Below are positions 5,693 through 6,865 of a stretch of DNA of 6,865 nt, piece by piece. Every line of letters begins with the position of its first letter. The stretch's first letter is position 1. The stretch lies in contig PUNN01000462.1 in assembly GCA_003552605.1 (NCBI GenBank), positions 1 through 6,865 of the forward strand. Direction: 5' to 3'. The notes under the pieces are model-generated. The model was not told where the DNA came from. It made no database searches and worked only from the letters and a program-made list of their open reading frames with translations. This stretch comes from Phycisphaeraceae bacterium. GTDB lineage: Bacteria; Planctomycetota; Phycisphaerae; Phycisphaerales; Phycisphaeraceae. A program made the position numbers and the translations under genes.

Positions 5693-5768
5693 GCAGCCAG
5701 AGAAAGTCGGCTGGCTGCGTCAGCGGCCCCCCGGAAGTTGCTGATGCAGCTAGCCGGTTTTGCGGCTA
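5693..5768. repeat. Three tandem hairpins downstream of the membrane-protein gene
   Basis: Stem 1 is GCAGCCAG (5693-5700) with CTGGCTGC (5711-5718), a perfect 8 bp around ten bases. Stem 2 is GCGTCAGC (5717-5724) with GCTGATGC (5740-5747), 8 bp including one G-T pair, around 15 bases. Stem 3 is TAGCCG (5751-5756) with CGGCTA (5763-5768), 6 bp around GTTTTG. Stems 1 and 2 share two bases, so they compete at the junction or stack. No U-tract follows on either strand. The array begins 53 bases after the stop of the membrane gene and could mark its 3' end or belong to a structured RNA; I cannot match it to a known RNA family. Confidence 0.45.
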
Positions 5769-5820
5769 CATGCGTCTGCCCCGGGGATACCGGGCTGGGT
5801 GTTGCACCGCCGCGAGCCGC

Positions 5821-6865
5821 TCAACCGCTGCCGTGGCCGCCGGGCGGTTCGCCCGGGTGGGATGCGGCCTGCTTCGCCTGCCGGGTCCGTTGGAGCGACC
5901 AGAGCCATACGCTCAGCCAGCCCACCACCGCCCCGGCGAGCACCGCGAGCACGCGGGCGGTCTCACCGGCCCCGGGCGGGGCATCACGGGCGCCGGCGGG
6001 GATCGACAAGGACCAGAGCATTCCCAGCGGATTCACCGTCCACCGCCAGTGCCAGCCGGCATCGCCGGGGCCGGTCCCGGTCGCAGCAAGGAGATTGAGC
6101 GCGGCCATCACCGCTGGCTCGGCCAGCAGCAGCGCCAGGCAGCCGGCCATCACCAGCAGCCTCGCCACCGCCGAGGCGAACTGCAACCCCACCCAGATCA
6201 GCAGTCCGCACCACAGGCTCCATCCGAGCACGGCAATGCTGATCTGCAACGTCTGCATCGCGACCCATCCGCTGCCGCCAACGCCCGGTGGGCTGTCGAG
6301 CTCCGGCCGCGTCCCCGCCCAGTAGAGCAGCCAGATGACGGCCTGGAAGATAGCGTTCATGCTCAGCCAGTCGCCGAGGGTCTGCCCTGCGGTGGCGCGT
6401 TGTCGCATCCACGCGAAACGATAGACCTGCCCCTGGCTCAACCGCACCGCCGGCCATAGCGCCAGCATGCCCACAGCGCCGATGATGAGCATCCACCGGA
6501 TGGCCGGCAGGGTTGCATGCATCCACCACATCAGCAGCCAGGCTGCCAGCAGCCACACGCACCAGCCAAGCAGCAGCAACTGCTGTGTCGTGGCCGAGTG
6601 TGTCAGCAATCCGATCCGCCGCGCACCGGTACCAGCCATCGTGTGCGTGTCGCCGGCTCCCGCGGCGGCGGCGGCGTCAAAGTGACCGGCTTGACCGGGC
6701 AACGCCTCGCGTCCGGCAAGCAGTTCCCGCAGCCGGGCCGCCTCCCTTTCGGCGGTGGACGATTCGGCATCGGATGGCACATGTGCCTGATGTTCCCCAC
6801 CGACTGGAGATTCGAACGGCTGGACGTCTTCACCTTCCGCCTCTTCGCTGAGTGGAGGGGCCTCG
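5821..6865 (-). CDS. Multi-pass membrane protein, 5' end cut by window edge
   Basis: The frame is open from the window edge to TGA at 5821-5823 (347 residues visible). A GTG at 6780 could start translation, but the codons upstream remain open and protein-like (an acidic stretch with SEEAEGEDVQPFE), so the true start is probably outside the window. The visible part has an N-terminal soluble region of about 90 residues, acidic at first and then with a predicted helix (EREAARLRELLAGREAL). About six hydrophobic segments follow, counted from the GTG: 67-87, 93-113, 140-156, 171-197, 205-232 and 276-296. Trp and Leu are unusually common in them. The C-terminal tail is short, basic and then Gly/Pro-rich. 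I see no transporter signature, zinc-protease motif or catalytic residue pattern, so function is unknown. The next gene, greA, is 402 bases away and probably a separate unit. Confidence 0.75.
   Translation of the reverse strand, partial: EAPPLSEEAEGEDVQPFESPVGGEHQAHVPSDAESSTAEREAARLRELLAGREALPGQAGHFDAAAAAGAGDTHTMAGTGARRIGLLTHSATTQQLLLLGWCVWLLAAWLLMWWMHATLPAIRWMLIIGAVGMLALWPAVRLSQGQVYRFAWMRQRATAGQTLGDWLSMNAIFQAVIWLLYWAGTRPELDSPPGVGGSGWVAMQTLQISIAVLGWSLWCGLLIWVGLQFASAVARLLVMAGCLALLLAEPAVMAALNLLAATGTGPGDAGWHWRWTVNPLGMLWSLSIPAGARDAPPGAGETARVLAVLAGAVVGWLSVWLWSLQRTRQAKQAASHPGEPPGGHGSG

Larger units (their letters stand above)
5419..5820. other. Interval between the membrane-protein gene and greA
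   Basis: I see no convincing gene in these 402 bases on either strand. The interval holds the three hairpins at 5693-5768, a C/G-run cluster at 5611-5631, a weak promoter-like pair on the minus strand (TTGCCC, 18 bases, TAGACT at about 5605-5635), and the greA leader hairpin. The leader of greA is therefore likely long if the transcript starts near 5600. Confidence 0.5.

Noticed and set aside
5675..5780. Possible known riboswitch (cyclic-di-GMP or cobalamin) or SRP/RNase P RNA
   Set aside because: I compared the remembered core motifs of these RNAs with both strands and found only short chance similarities, such as AGAGAAAGTC, without the rest of the consensus.
5647..6459. Long plus-strand frames (270 and 216 residues) over the hairpin region and the membrane gene
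   Set aside because: The predicted proteins are Pro/Ser/Ala/Arg-rich with no domain, and the overlapping minus-strand frame has clear membrane segments.
6777..6788. Palindrome GGCACATGTGCC near the right edge
   Set aside because: It lies inside the open frame of the membrane protein, so it is more likely coding sequence than a promoter operator.

Overview
The window reads as GC-rich bacterial chromosome. Every supported gene lies on the minus strand, so the genes run from right to left. The nearest fit I can suggest is Planctomycetota, perhaps class Phycisphaerae. That rests on the style of the proteins (a secreted TPR protein with a 'GNRINQ...GNV' N-terminal region, a bacterial chorismate synthase, and a compact greA) and on the high GC. 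It is an inference from memory and not a placement.

Layout in transcription order. (1) At the right edge, 5821-6865 holds the C-terminal part of an unrecognised multi-pass membrane protein whose start lies outside the window. (2) A non-coding interval of about 400 bases (5419-5820) follows, with three tandem hairpins, a G-run cluster and a hairpin next to the greA ribosome binding site. (3) greA (4954-5418) encodes the transcript cleavage factor. (4) A consensus TATAAT box and a strong Shine-Dalgarno precede a 552-residue exported protein with a C-terminal TPR-like region (3218-4876). (5) A spacer with a dense G-run cluster leads to aroC (1696-2994), chorismate synthase, which carries an unusual low-complexity insert of about 75 residues. 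(6) An inverted repeat directly after the aroC stop marks the end of the core-like segment.

Left of about 1640 the base composition drops from roughly 70% GC or more to about 50-58% in the lines I counted. This stretch contains two possible very small ORFs overlapping by four bases (GTGA) and then a long reading frame, open from an ATG at 1119 to the window edge (373 codons). That frame shows the D...E-x-K plus Q-x3-Y pattern of PD-(D/E)XK nucleases and has a second, C-terminal domain that I do not recognise. This nuclease-like gene is the most interesting item: it looks like an accessory, possibly defence-related gene next to housekeeping aroC. Its 3' end is cut off, so its partners, if any, are outside the window.

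The core genes (aroC in the shikimate pathway, greA in transcription) are functionally unrelated and probably sit together without a shared role. No tRNA, rRNA, CRISPR array, transposase or complete mobile element was seen.
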